A DNA stretch of 64,000 nucleotides from Fomitopsis serialis (GCF_022376445.1 NW_025955012.1:1-64000); one strand, 5' to 3'; shown: positions 1 to 11,521, counted from the stretch's first letter. The notes: generated by a model not told the origin, from the letters alone. Translations and numbers: made by a program.

Positions 1-572
1 GTCGTGCGTTTTCTTTGGCCTCGCGGGCCTCTCGAACCTTCAGGGCCTCGGCGGCCTCCCGACGTTGTCGTGCCTCGGCCTCGACGCGCAGCCGAGCTTG
101 TTCGGCCTCCCACTGCTGACGTTCTTCGACCTCCTTTCGGGCGTGCACAATCGCGGCGTCGAGGAGGGCCCACTCCATGTGCCCCGCGCACTGGCGAGCC
201 GCGTCCGGGATTCACGTGCGTGCGAGGACGAGAAGGCGACCCAGAGCGGTCGTGTTCGGTGCGAGAGCGGCCCCCTTCGACACGCGAGTGAACGGTTCTA
301 CGAACGCGTTCGGCATTAACTACGAAGGCAGAGTGGTGTACTCACCGTGGCTGCATAGCACCCTCGAGCCACTCTCGATCGTGTCCGGCTTCTCGGGCAC
401 GAGGTTCGCCACGACCCAGTTGGCGAGCGGACCATGGGGCTCTTGGGTCGTGGGGAACGGGGAATCCGGTCTTCGGATCCACGGTGCAAGGTTCGTCCGA
501 CGCAGAGGCGCCGGCAGGTTCGGGGGACTTGGCGAAGGCGGGAGCGGGCGCGGGAGCAGACGAGGCGGACAT
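1..572 (-). CDS. Partial gene of unknown function, coiled-coil, runs off the left edge
   Basis: Unrecognised. A minus-strand ATG at 572 opens an Ala/Pro-rich N-terminus starting MSASSAPAPAPAFAK that reads to a GTGAGT donor near 345. A second open stretch, from about 180 to the window edge, is strongly charged and Ala/Glu/Arg-rich (for example EAEARQRREAAEALKVREA), as expected of a coiled coil. The join between the two is uncertain: the phases fit only if one base is missing at the donor. The charged, low-complexity style resembles the capsid-like proteins of fungal repeat families, but I see no zinc knuckle, protease or polymerase motif. The downstream end lies outside the window. Confidence 0.35.
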
Positions 573-1279
573 GGGGCGAGCAAGCGGGATGAAGATGGGC
601 GAGCGAAGTGGGGGATTAAGCGACGTTCGGCTGGGATCCCCCCCGCTATATGTGTGCTCGAGCTTTGTGGGTCCACCTACCGCATTCGAGCGCTGAAACA
701 GCGGGGATCATCCCCATCAGAACCATCCAAAACGGTCAAGAAGCGCTCACCTCCCGTCCAATGGGATTAATTCTTCGGATCAACGTGATCGAAGCGCGTC
801 CTGCCGTTCGCTAATCGCTTCTCGAGTGCTCGCCATTGGACAAGACCTTCGGACGGCCTGGCGCGGAAGTATCTCGATGATCGCGGACGCAAATCAAGCG
901 CCGGCGTGTTCAAGCCGACCGAGGACGGTCAGTATCTCAGTAAGGGGGAGATGATGAGCCCTTAGCTCACCTACCCACCGAAAACGCCATTTACGGTCGA
1001 TACAACGGTACACTAAGTCAGAACGGTCGACGCACTGCCCGTCCGTTCGAGGGAACCGCCCGATGTTCGAAGCTCAGGCGTCGATGTTCGGAACCCTTAG
1101 TGGCGGAGGCAAGCGGTTTAGAAGTGTCGCTACATTGGTAGGACTCCGGAGCAAGTACATGGTTACGTCAACCTAGCTAGTGACGCCCCCGGCAACTCTC
1201 GTATCTATGTCCTCGACCACCACACCCGTGACCTCCACCTCTACCCCTACGAACAGACGGACCGGTGTCGGCGCCACGG

Positions 1280-2018
1280 TCAGTGTTGACGCGCTCGAGT
1301 AGGCTTTCGAGCAACCCAACGAGGGTGCCGTGCGCGCGGCGCTGGTCGACGCGATGTTGTGAATTGCTCGACCCATGGCCTCGAGGTTATCGGGCAGCTG
1401 GCAAAGTCGGACAGGATCAACGACTCGCGCTGATACTGCGGGTTCGCGAGGGGACGACGCTCGGCCTGGTTGACTTGTTCGAGCAGTACCAAGGTCTCGG
1501 ACCACGCGATCGTAGGGTAGGGCGAACCTAGGATGTCTCCCTGGTTGCCATCGCGGTGAAAGACCTCGTCGAGGTAACGCATCAACTCGTCGATCTCGGG
1601 GAACGACCTAGGAGCGGGAAGCGTATTGTTCGCCAGCAGGATGGCCCGGCTACGGGACTCGAACAAGAATCGCTGTTCAAGGTCGGTTCGATGGTTCGAA
1701 CGATAGTCTAAGTTCGGAGGCACGTACGATCATCCAACGGACTCCGTGAGCCCAAGCCAGCCACTCGCCGGGACTGTTGGCATCGTATCGCGGCTCGACA
1801 AGTCCCTCGGTCTTGAGGACCTCTAGGAGGCGGTAGTAGCGGGCAGCATACGCTTCGGAAGTTGGGTCGAGGTGTGGCATGTTCGTGTAAGTCAGGCGAA
1901 CTCCTGCAGCTGTCTCATATCTTCGAGGACTGTCACCGGCTCCGGTTATGACCTTCGCCGTTCGGGGACGGTCGCCCGTTATGCGGAACCTGCGGAAGGC
2001 CGAGTTGGATTCTCTCAT
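1280..2018 (-). CDS. Uncharacterised ORF pair, possibly a decayed repeat-family gene
   Basis: Two overlapping minus-strand reading frames probably belong to one protein. The first (2018 to about 1730) starts MRESNSAFRRFRITGDRPRT and contains EWLAWAHGVRWMIV. The second (about 1720 to 1280) continues with DLEQRFLFESRSRAILLANN and RSFPEIDELMRYLDEVFHRD. Both look like real protein, with good amphipathic composition, but joining them needs a frame change near 1725, so the gene may be broken or the sequence in error. I recognise no family. A TATA-like stretch on the minus strand near 2140-2150 lies about 125 bp upstream of the start. It shares the TTCG-rich style of the flanking DNA, which suggests a repeated fungal family. 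Confidence 0.3.
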
Positions 2019-2214
2019 GTGTTAGTAGGTCCGGGTCGAGCGTTGTGACATTCTCCGATTGGCTGCTTTCCTTATCACTTTCATTCATCATTTCTTATTT
2101 CTCTTGGCTCTCTTGGTCTTCGGACCGTATTTTCCTGTATATACTCTGGGACTTGTTCCCTTCGAATCTCAGAGACCCCCTTACCCTCTCAATCTCACCT
2201 CGCACTGGCGAGGT

Positions 2215-2312
2215 TCGTCAGTCAGCCAGTACGTTCGAAGTCAGCAAGTTCGCCAGTCAGTCAGTACGTTCGAAGCCAGTCAGTCAGTTCGCCAGTACGT
2301 TCGCCAGCTCGT
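2215..2312. repeat. Imperfect tandem repeat of a gtcagtcag / gtacgttcg motif
   Basis: About 98 bp are built from alternating copies of gtcagtcag and cagtacgttcg, with at least four copies of the second element. It follows a pyrimidine-rich stretch (2050-2200) and lies upstream of the minus-strand ORF pair, so it could be promoter or 5' leader sequence of that unit. No palindromic structure is evident beyond the ttcgaa cores. Confidence 0.7.
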
Positions 2313-3369
2313 AGTTGCCCCGAGAGGCTCTACACTTCTTCTCCTGCCGTCGCTCGCCTTCCTTGTCACCGTTCGTTCGACACGTCTGTCGAAACTCCCC
2401 CTCCTACCTTCGAGGCTTAGCCCTCGTCTTCGAACAGTCTTCGACATCTTCGAAGCTCTCCCACGTCGTTCGGAGTCTTGTCCGTCCTCCTCCTTCTTAC
2501 CTAGACCACTGTACAGTCCCCCGTACATCTCATAGACGCAGAGGCCTCGCATACCACTGCTCGACCTCACAGTTGGGTTTTTGTGTGGCTTTTGTGTTCT
2601 TTTCGGTCGCGTCACCGTCTTGAGAGCCAATAGTCCCACGCGCCGCCTTGCCCGCTTTGCCCGCCTTGCCCTCGGCCGACCCGATTGCCTTCCGTGAGAC
2701 AGTCGCGGTCGGCCGGCGTCGGCCCATCCCATCCTGTTCCACGAGACTGCGCGTCGGCTGTACCATGACCTTCCATGAGACAGCTGAATGGGCTCAGTGG
2801 GAAGCGGCACAAGCCAATCCTTTTGCAGGGATTTGAAGCTGGAAACATGAGTGACCACGTGAGACTCCTAGTAGTACAGTGGCCGCACTGGTGCTTACTG
2901 TGGATGTCATTTTCTCTTCTGCGTCTCGCTCGCTCGCTCTAGGACATTCTGAGGCTAGTGGGGGATCCGGCATTTGAGCCCAGTCATGGTTCATGGTAAG
3001 TATGCAAATGAAATCCCGAGAGTGGCTGGATTTGAGTTTACGTATCGGTACAGACGCGGTGATCCCGTATCCACCCTCTCGTCGGCAGGCTCGCTGCACC
3101 GTGGTCCGTGCACGAACTTAACTTTACTCGCCAGGCCCGGAGACCGCCGACTATTTGACCACTTTAACGATCTCATCCCTTCTCTAGTCTAAAGGGTCTG
3201 CAAAAGACTGGTGATCTGCTAGAGCAAGCATTCACGTTTCAGTTGGGTATATTCATTGCTTATGCCGCACGAAGATACTGCTCTAACTAGATATCTGTTT
3301 CGCTGTCAGACTCAGTGGTTTCTTTCTATTCATCCCTTCCGACAGCACATCAATTCCTCCGTCCTAGCC

Positions 3370-4880
3370 ATGGCTTCTAGCTTGCTGCAGCTAGATTTGG
3401 ATACCACGACAGTCATTCTGACCCTGATTGAGCCTGTGGATGCCCTTCGGCTGGCGTTGACGTGTCGCGCAGCGCAAAAGGTGGCCATCCCGCGTTTACT
3501 ATCCGAGGTCGATATAGGGCCAGACTGGCAGAAGAATGGGCGCGACAGAGTCGGGAAGTTCAGCAGATACATGCTCCAGCGTCCCGCGGAACGTATCCCG
3601 CATCTCAAAACTCTCGTTCTCAACAGCGAGACGTTCGTCACCGGCGCGGCGGATCCGCGCACGGGTGAGATGTACGTTGACTTCAACTTCACAGCAGCCG
3701 TGTCTCTGGCTGCTGTAGTCCAGCGCGCTCTCCGCCTGCGGAAACTCTCCATAGGCGGCGCGGAGTTCCTCTTCGAAGGTGTACCTGAGCTCGCTGCCGC
3801 CGTCGCGAGTCTCACGAACATCCAGGAACTCAGCTTCACCCACACGGGCATCGGTGTAGCGCGCGTACTCTCGAGGATGAGGAGTCGGCCGCGGGACGTA
3901 GAGTGCTCCATACTCGAGATGCGCGACAAGCAAGAGGCCAAGCGGTACACCAACTTCAGGCTCGGACGAGATCGCTTCCTGCACAACTTCACAGAGTGCT
4001 TGGAGAAGGTCAGGCTCGACGGCATACTGCTCGACCTCTCACAGGATATCTTATCCCTCCTCGAGGGCGACACCGTCTGGCCTCGCGTGCACGACCTCAC
4101 TATCAATGACAGCGTCGTCGACAACCTCAACTTCTTCGCCAGAGCATTCCCCAATGTCCGTCGCCTGCACCTCAACGCGGTCTCCGTCAACGAGCCCGTC
4201 ATTAACAGCGCGGCTTGGACCAGCCTGGACTTCCTCGCCCTGCACTGGCCTCGGTGCCCCGTCTGCCACCGCATCCGATGGCTCCGTTTCAACTTCACTC
4301 TTACCTCGGGGAGGCATTACAGAAACGCGATGCGCTACGCCGAATCAGAAGACCTGCTTCGCGCGACAAAGCCGGCCATCCTCGACGCCTTTGGGACGCC
4401 AGAGCTGTTCAAGTGCGTCGCAGAGGCGAATTTGGCACTCAAATTCCTTCGTGTGTATGTAGCCCCTACGGCAACGGGCAGCCCCTCGGGGCAGGTCGAC
4501 TCTCTTGACAGCTGGCTCGTAAGTCAATCTCGGTGTGTAGACTGATCGTCGACTGACCCCTCGCGTAGGAGAACGTGACCCCACACATGAAGAAGATTAC
4601 GCTGAGAGGCCTCGCGATCGTCACCCAATGTCAAGTTCTGGAACAGCGCGGCGAGTACGCGCAGAAGATCCTCGCTTCGCATCCAACCCTCGAATACGTC
4701 GGCTTCGCGAGGTGGACCGTGAGTGCAGTCCCGCCGTCGTGGGCCGACGATTCAGAGCCCTACACATGGTACCACGCTGCTGCGCGCCCTGAGAACGGGC
4801 CGCCCGTCGTGGAAATGCTTCGAGTAGGGGCTGCGAATGTTGCGTACCAGAGCTTGCTCGATACTCCCGCGTCGCAATGA
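3370..4880 (+). CDS. F-box-like / leucine-rich protein, family A member 1
   Basis: A two-exon gene: 3370-4518 and 4569-4880, GTAAGT donor, phase 0, 486 residues. Residues 8-40 (TTTVILTLIEPVDALRLALT and on) fit the F-box-like helices of Agaricomycete F-box proteins, which recruit substrates to SCF ubiquitin ligases. The remainder is a series of short Leu-rich segments with a Cys pair in CPVCHR. The start is chosen by alignment with the paralog at 9586-11329, although an in-frame ATG exists at 3262. The intron position and phase are identical in that paralog. It converges on the family B gene at 5090-6576. The substrate is unknown. Confidence 0.75.
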
Positions 4881-5089
4881 TTGACACACCACGCGAGAAT
4901 GTCGTTTTATGGTAGAAGTGGATTCGAAGGGTGCGTCCTCGTTGTTTTGCATATGGCCGTGGGTCCCGTCGAGCGCTGGTCTCCACATGCACATCGCCTG
5001 TACGAGGACTCTTTGGACATGTTACAGACTATCATACCATTGTTCGGCATGATTAGTACGGAGCACACTGAATGTCATGAGCCGTACGT

Positions 5090-6576
5090 TCAATACCCTG
5101 AGTCATACCCTCCTGTCCAATCATCCCAGCGAACATTTTCGACGTTCGCGTCGAACCATTCCCTATCATCCGGCGCGAGCTCGCAGCAGTCCTGTACGTC
5201 GAGTTCTGTGATTGAGGTCACCACGTACCCCACATCGTAATCCTGCAGGAAGCCAGTCGCCTCATGCACCGTGCGCCGCGCCTCGATGAGAATGCGCAAG
5301 TCTGAGCTGCGGAAGTGCTTGCACCCTTCGATGATGAGCCCCGCAATGTTTGGGCTGAGCCAAATGTCCATATCCGTCAGCGGCATCGCGAGCATGTGCA
5401 GGACCTCCGGGCTCAGGCCGTCGCAGTTCGCGAACGATATCTCGCGACACGAGTAGCGGCTGCGAGGTGCAGCGAGGAAGCCAAGGAGCGATGTCGGGCT
5501 CGCGATCTCGTCCAGGTTGATGTAGTACGACTCGCCGAGTGCGGCGGGGCGCTCCAACGAGCACCGCGTGTACGACACGGTCTCGACGTAGGGGTAGCCG
5601 AGGAGGCGGTTGTACTCGGTGATGACGTGGCCGCCCATCTCGACGAAGTCCGCGTCGACGTACCAGTCGATTCCGTGCTCCATGATAGGGGGTCCCGTGT
5701 AAGAGCAGTCGAGCTCGAGGTTCGCGAACCGGACTTTGGACATCTTCTTGCAGCTCACCAGGCAAGAAAGTAGGTCCATCAGGGGAAATTGAGGCAGGCG
5801 TGAGTCGTAATCTGAGATGTTGACGTAGCTGAGCCTGGGGGCATTGGGGTCTGCGGGAATGGCTTCGAGTATGCCTCCCGAAAGTGGAAGCCACCCATAT
5901 GGAGCTTCTCCAGTACGGGCGTGTGGAACTCGCCGATCACAGGCGGTGCTGCTTCCGGACTCGCGACACAATCGTCAATGTCGAAATGCATTTGAAGCTT
6001 GACGAGTCTGTTTGCGCGGCCAACGAGGTCAATCCGAGGAAGCGGGAGCGAGGTGGACTGGAGGAGCTTCACGCAGAGAAGTCTCCAACGTTTCATGTGA
6101 GGAAGGAGTATCTCCATGACGTTCTTCACCTGCATCTTCTCCATGGGGTCCCGCTCGATGGACGGATCAGCCTTGCGAAGAATATAGATGTCGAGGAGCC
6201 CATCCTGAGACCAAGCAAGGTAGTCGTGTATGGTCGAGAGTGGTGTAGGCTCCTGGCCGACCCATATGACCAAACGCGTCCAGAAGAAGGACAGGGTCGA
6301 CATGATCTCTCGCCAATAGCAACAGACAGAGGCGATCGACTCCGGGAACGCATGCCGGGGCATGGAGCTGTCGTACGATGGCCAGGATTCCAGGTGACTG
6401 TCATTCCAGCCTATGGCATACATTCCCCAGAACATGGGCTGCCGGACAGTAAGGAGCAATTCACGAAATATTACAAGGAGAACATCCGGGGGAAGGTCGT
6501 TGATAGCGATGCGCGGTTTGTCGCTGACGGAAAAGCTCTCGGGAGTGTCTGTATTGGCTGCGCTATGCTCGCTCAT
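5090..6576 (-). CDS. F-box-like protein, family B member 1 (one apparent frameshift)
   Basis: A single-exon gene of 495 residues once a single base is restored. The N-terminus carries an F-box (INDLPPDVLLVIFRELL, about residues 26-42), followed by SIASVCCYWREIM, the usual second F-box helix. The C-terminus (ELDVQDCCELAPDDREWFDA) aligns almost residue for residue with the neighbour at 7198-8712. The frame is interrupted in a run of five G on the + strand at 5837-5841. Adding one base there rejoins ...FPQTPMPP to RLSYVNISDYDS, exactly as in the paralog. The role is presumed substrate recognition for an SCF ubiquitin ligase. No intron is seen. Confidence 0.75.
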
Positions 6577-7058
6577 GCCGACACCTAATAATAAACTGAT
6601 TTTAAATGAGCAGACTCAGTTTGGAGGAAGCCATGAACTTACTATACACAGAATACGAACGCTTCACTCTGTCAGAACCGGGAATGATTGTAAGTTCTCA
6701 AGGAGATGTGCATCAACTGATGTTACTGAACGTTGCGACTCGTAGGTATGTACCAATTCGAATTCCAGTAGATTACGGAACGGAGGCAGCTGTCACCAGA
6801 CCGCGGGAATCCTGCCAAATGCGATATTTGCGCCACAGACGCGTAGCCGCTCATTGCATTGAGACTCGGAACTGTTGTTGAATGGCCTATCTATGCACAT
6901 ATGTACCAGTGACCATCTATTTGAGCTGGCAACCGGAAATTTGGGTAAATCAGGATCTCAAAATCCCACAGACAGTTACATCCTGAAGATGTTCCCCAGA
7001 TTCTGTGACCGAGATTTCGCCAATCTTACGGCCTAACTTGAAGGTTGAAACTAAGACT

Positions 7059-7092
7059 TGAGTACTGATTACAGAGTACTGAGTACTGAGGC
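7059..7092. repeat. Short direct repeat (gagtactga)
   Basis: Three to four copies of gagtactga / gagtactgag lie between the two family B F-box genes. The rest of the 6.6-7.2 kb spacer shows no convincing coding sequence. Confidence 0.5.
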
Positions 7093-7197
7093 TGAGTCCC
7101 GACGCCTACGTACTACGTATACAAGGCATCGTGTTTAACGTTGAGTTATATCAATATACGTCGCAACAATACGAACCTTCTCAAGTGATACGAAATT

Positions 7198-8712
7198 TCA
7201 CCAGCCTCCACATCCTCCGCTCCAATCGTCCCAGCAGACTTCGTTCACATTCTCGTCGAGCCATTCCTTGTCTTCTGGTGCGAGCTCGCAGCAGTTCTGC
7301 ACGTCGAGATACTTCACCGATGTTACCACGTACTCCGGATGGCCATCGTCCGCGAAGCCTATCGTCGCGTGTGCGTCGCGACGGGCCTCCAGCATCATAC
7401 GCAAGTCCGAGCTTTGAAATCGCTTGCACCCCTCGATCGCAAGCCAACAAAGGTCTGGGCAGAGCCAGACGCCGTGGCCCACTGGCTGCGTGAGTGCCGA
7501 CAGGACTGGCTGACACAATGCGTCGCAGTCCCTAAACCACGCCCGATAGCTCGGATTCTGTCCCTGCTCGTTGATGAGAAAATTGACGAGGGCTGCTAGG
7601 TTCGCAATTTCCTCGAGCTTCAGGTAGTATGACTTTCCCAGCATTTCGACTGTGTCCATCGAGCACCGAACGTAGTGCACGGTCTCGGCCCAGGGAAAAC
7701 GGAGCAACTGGTAGTATTGCGCGATGACGTCACCGCTCATGTCGACGAAGCCAACTCTGTTTGCGCACCAGTCGCTGAAGGGTGGGAGGATGGGTGGTCC
7801 ATCGTAGGAGAGGTCGAGATCGAGGTTGGCAAGCACGACGGACCCAAACCACGTGTGGCTCATGAGGCACGTTAGGAGGTCGGATAGTAAGAAAGGCGGA
7901 TGGCGCATCGAGTCGTACTCGGAGATTATGAGGTATTGGAGGGCAGGCGGCAGAAGCGACTGCGGAAACGGCTTCACGAATAATTCGCGAAAGTGAATCC
8001 CGCTCATGAAGAGCGTGGACAAATTGGGGGCATGGAGTTCGCCAACGAGCGGCGATGCCGTCCCATCACTTGCGACAGAGTCATCAACCACAAAGTCCAG
8101 CGTGAGCTGGCTCAGCTTGTCTGCATGCCCCACGAGGTCAACGCGAGGAAGAGGAAGTGAGCTGGAGTGAAGGACTTTGATGCAAAGGATTTTCCACCGC
8201 TGCATATGGGGTATGAGCTCTTCCATGACGGCCGCGACCTGTGCCTTCTCCATCGGGTCCTCCATAGACATGTCGAACCTCCGTACGATGTAGATTTTAA
8301 TGGGGCGATTTTGCGACCAAGCGAGGTAACTGCGGATCTTCGAGAGAGGGGTGGGGTTTCTGCCAACCCATATAACCAAACGGTTCCAGAATTTGGACAC
8401 GGATGAAAGTGTTGCTTGCCACAGGCGACATACGGAGGCGAGACCGTCTGGGAACGGATGCTCGGGATTGAGAATATCGGATGACGGCCAAGGATCCAGC
8501 TCAATGCCCTCCCAGCCAGAAATTGTGGTACCAGACACTACCGTCGGGGTTCTGGACCACTGAGGACGGGAAAGCATACAGAAGATGATGAGGAAAACGT
8601 CCTGAGGCAGGTTGTTGATCGTGGTATAGCACATGCGGTGACCGATACCAGTAACTTCAGGTGAAGCTTGAGCAGGACTGCTTGAGATATCTGTCACGTC
8701 TTCTCTCCCCAT
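7198..8712 (-). CDS. F-box-like protein, family B member 2
   Basis: An uninterrupted 504-residue reading frame. It has an F-box at about residues 31-50 (INNLPQDVFLIIFCML) followed by LASVCRLWQATLSSVSKFWN. The C-terminal half is Leu-rich and ends KEWLDENVNEVCWDDWSGG. It is the closest relative of the adjacent 5090-6576 gene, with the same orientation and the same length class, and clearly a tandem duplicate. Upstream, a GTGAGT donor (about 8814) and an ACCAG acceptor (about 8730) suggest a 5'-UTR intron just before the ATG. The upstream exon contains a five-codon mini-ORF (ATG CAT TCT GGA AAT TAG) that matches the true first exon of the gene at 9586-11329. Confidence 0.82.
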   Translation of the reverse strand: MGREDVTDISSSPAQASPEVTGIGHRMCYTTINNLPQDVFLIIFCMLSRPQWSRTPTVVSGTTISGWEGIELDPWPSSDILNPEHPFPDGLASVCRLWQATLSSVSKFWNRLVIWVGRNPTPLSKIRSYLAWSQNRPIKIYIVRRFDMSMEDPMEKAQVAAVMEELIPHMQRWKILCIKVLHSSSLPLPRVDLVGHADKLSQLTLDFVVDDSVASDGTASPLVGELHAPNLSTLFMSGIHFRELFVKPFPQSLLPPALQYLIISEYDSMRHPPFLLSDLLTCLMSHTWFGSVVLANLDLDLSYDGPPILPPFSDWCANRVGFVDMSGDVIAQYYQLLRFPWAETVHYVRCSMDTVEMLGKSYYLKLEEIANLAALVNFLINEQGQNPSYRAWFRDCDALCQPVLSALTQPVGHGVWLCPDLCWLAIEGCKRFQSSDLRMMLEARRDAHATIGFADDGHPEYVVTSVKYLDVQNCCELAPEDKEWLDENVNEVCWDDWSGGCGGW

Positions 8713-8816
8713 GGCGGTCCCTCGCTTGGCTGGTAATTGGGTATGGTATGTGAGTAAGTAGATTGGAAAACATAGTCACGGTGACGACGGCCCCGGAAGT
8801 TATTGAGTAACTCACT

Positions 8817-9055
8817 CTAATTTCCAGAATGCATTCCCCAAGCAGATACGTACGGAAGGTATCGTCTAAAATCAGTTTTCGGGATGCCACAACATGGATG
8901 ATCACATACGAAGATGTCCGGGGGGATTGTAAAGTTATAGATGCTCGTGGACAGTATTTTGGGTGACATCGCGGTCCAGAAGGGAGCAGCGCGCTGCACG
9001 GTCACGGTCAGCGACGTATTGTGGTCGTGGTCGATGTCTCACTTCACTCCAGTTG
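8817..9055 (-). promoter_or_regulatory. 5' leader / promoter block shared with the 9586-11329 gene
   Basis: This region upstream of the family B gene matches 11290-11505 upstream of a family A gene. The conserved pieces, in the same order, include the start-like tgcat(t/c)cc.caagc.gatac, ggatgccaca.ca.ggatga, gatgctc.tggaca, gacatcgcggt and gtcgatgt. The 5' splice site is also in the corresponding place. It is therefore a duplicated promoter plus first exon. Confidence 0.7.
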
Positions 9056-9342
9056 TCAGAACTCGCCGCGCGTCGGATGTGACTCTGATACTCTCAGTCA
9101 CGTGATGTGTGACATAACGCGCCTCCCCGCCGCGGTCACCAGCCTGCTATCCGCGGTGACTCCGGGTGAGTGGCTGTTTGTCTAATCTTATGAAGCAAGA
9201 AGTAACGCTGAGGATGGTGTCATATTCCAGGGCGACTACGAATGATCGCTGCTGCAGAACATCATTCAACATGCACAGTACTCATAGTCCAAGATCACGG
9301 AGCGGATCGAGTAACCAACAGGTCATCAGCGACAGCAGCTGA

Positions 9343-9366
9343 AGCCTGAGGCCTGAGGCCTGAGGT
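9343..9366. repeat. Tandem gcctgag heptamer repeat
   Basis: Three consecutive copies of gcctgag form a small microsatellite-like run downstream of the family A gene at 9586-11329. Confidence 0.7.
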
Positions 9367-9585
9367 GGAATATACGCTAAGGCCACGTAAACCTAGATGC
9401 TCGGATTCCACAGAAAAAGATAAAGCAATGGTGAGCTGCGTAGGTCATGGTGACCAGTGCGTCGATTGTTCGCCAACAGAACAATCGGCCAAGTGTCCGA
9501 AATGTGCGGCGACGCGCACGTCAGCCTGGCAGGATATTGAGCCTAGCTTCTACTCCAGAAGCCAATCGACTCACTAGAGACGCAT

Positions 9586-11329
9586 TCAATCTCGCTGCAT
9601 CGCCAAAAGCTCAAGCTCAAGAATATCTGCTTCGCCGGCCGACAACGTTTCCAATACGGGTGGGTCCCGTTCCGGACGCGATACTACGCGGAACCACTGG
9701 TAGTGAAATCGCTCCCATGAGCTTTCGTTTTTTTGTAGGCCGATGTATTGGACGGCTGGGATTGATCGTGCGATGTCACTTGCGTACCCCAGCACAGACG
9801 GTGTATCGAACGGCGCATCGTACTCCACGCTCCATGTAATGGCGCGGAGACGCATTGACTCCAGCACCGGAGAAAGTGTTTTCTAGTCAGGGTCGGAAGT
9901 GTCAAATCAACCTCCCAACGAGGAGATCATTGTGACACGTACTGAGAGATTCTCCGAGTCTCCGTGCTCGACGTCAGCGCCGCTCGGCACGGCCGACCGG
10001 GACACAGCAGGACGCTCACTGAAAACCTGTAGGAATCGGACTGACGGCGCAGCGGAAGCCACACATTGTAGCACGTTGAGCTCGGCGGCACAGCTGAGGA
10101 TGATTGGCGACGATTGATGTAGAAAGTCCCGGGTGGCCTGCAACATGACTGGCTCGTGCATGTCACGCAACAGGGGATGGAAGCGAAGATGTCGAATTGG
10201 TCGCCTAGGGGTACTGGCTCATTCGCGTTAACAAAGTCGAGACTTGGCCAGCAGGTTGCCGCCGGGACCACGAATTGGTGAGGACGTGTTCTGTAGTCGT
10301 ACGTGTGGAGGCGGCGAATGTTCGGGAACGCACTTGCCAAGGCGGCCAAGTTCAGAATGGAAGGGACACTGTCATAATCGGCAGTAAGGTTTAAGACCTC
10401 AACGGCAGGCCAAACGGTCTTCGACCCCAACTCGATGAGGCGCTCGGGGACGCCAGAGAGCGTGAGTGTAGTCGTCGAAGCCGCAATATTTTTGAATGGA
10501 TGCTGTCCAAAATCAAAACCGAGTTGATAAACGCTAGCAGCAAGCAAACTGACCTTCGACTCTCTGGAGCTGCTGTCCGGATTGTCATCCGAACTGGTGG
10601 AATCATCGTCCGAATCGGTGAAGTCGTCTGAATCGGTAAAGTCATCATCTGAGTCGGTAGGCATAAGGGTGAACCACTGAATGTCCAAGGTACGAGGGCG
10701 ACTCCTCATATGGGAGAGCACTCGCATAGTCCGGTCGTGTGCATCATGAAATAGAATGTCGTCGAGGCGGGTCAGTTCTGCGATGGTTTTGCCCATCCAA
10801 GGCACACAGATGAAAAGCCTCTCTGCATCGGTGATACAGAGCTGACGGATGTTGACACTGAGCCGAAGAATTAGGGCGAGTGGTAGGGCGGCAGAATAGT
10901 CGACGTCAGAGTTGTCGAGTACGGTGAGAAACCCCAATGGGTCGGGCTTAAGGCTGAACGCATCCCTATGAAGCGTCAATCCTTTGAGGAGGGGGATGCG
11001 ACGTCCAGCATCAGCAAGCATGTAGGCGCAGAATGAAGTTAGCTGGTTTTGGGGCGGGACGTGATCAACCAAGCCACGACCGCCTATTTCAACTTCAGAA
11101 AGAACATAAGGCAGGGCGAGTGCGTGAGCTGTGCGACAGGTTTCCCCTAGGTGAAGCGCATCCATTGAGTCGAGTTTCGACAAGATCGAAGTCAGAAGGT
11201 CGTAATTCAATAGGAGGAGGTTTCGGCGTCTTGGGGGAGCTTGCAGATCATCTGTAGCATATATGCATTAACATTTGACGTTCAGCCCATTGATTCAAAT
11301 ATGAACTTACTCTGAATCCCGGAGTGCAT
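9586..11329 (-). CDS. F-box-like protein, family A member 2, with acidic repeat insertion
   Basis: Paralog of 3370-4880. Exons on the minus strand are 11311-11329 (19 nt, starting MHSGIQ), 9943-11251 and 9586-9882. The last intron is in the same place and phase as in the paralog. Total length is 541 codons if one base is restored at 10168-10172, where the frame slips between IPCCV and MHEPVMLQATRDFL. The F-box-like segment is LLTSILSKLDSMDALHLGET. An acidic Asp/Ser/Thr repeat (about 10585-10660, units of TDSDD) interrupts the Leu-rich region and is absent from the paralog. The start is supported by a clean GTAAGT...CTACAG intron (11252-11310). Confidence 0.7.
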
Positions 11330-11505
11330 CCCGCAAGCGGATACGAAGAAAAATCCTCAGTCAGCGTTTAGGATGCCACAGCACGGATGACCACATACAA
11401 AGATGTTAGAAGATATTGTGAAGCGGTGGATGCTCATGGACATCGCGGTTGCGAGGTGTGCTGGTTAGCGACGCGTTGTGGTCCTGCAGGTCGATGTTCA
11501 AGTTC
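11290..11505 (-). promoter_or_regulatory. 5' leader / promoter block, second copy
   Basis: Partner of the block at 8817-9055. Here the tgcat motif is the start codon of the family A gene rather than an upstream mini-ORF. The homology stops just before the left end of the transposon at 11522, so the element inserted at or near the edge of this promoter. Confidence 0.65.
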
Positions 11506-11521
11506 GCTCCCCCGGGCGCGA

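Noticed and set aside
177..770. Long + strand open frame at the left end
   Set aside because: It is the shadow of the Ala/Pro-rich and charged minus-strand protein; no splice or family support.
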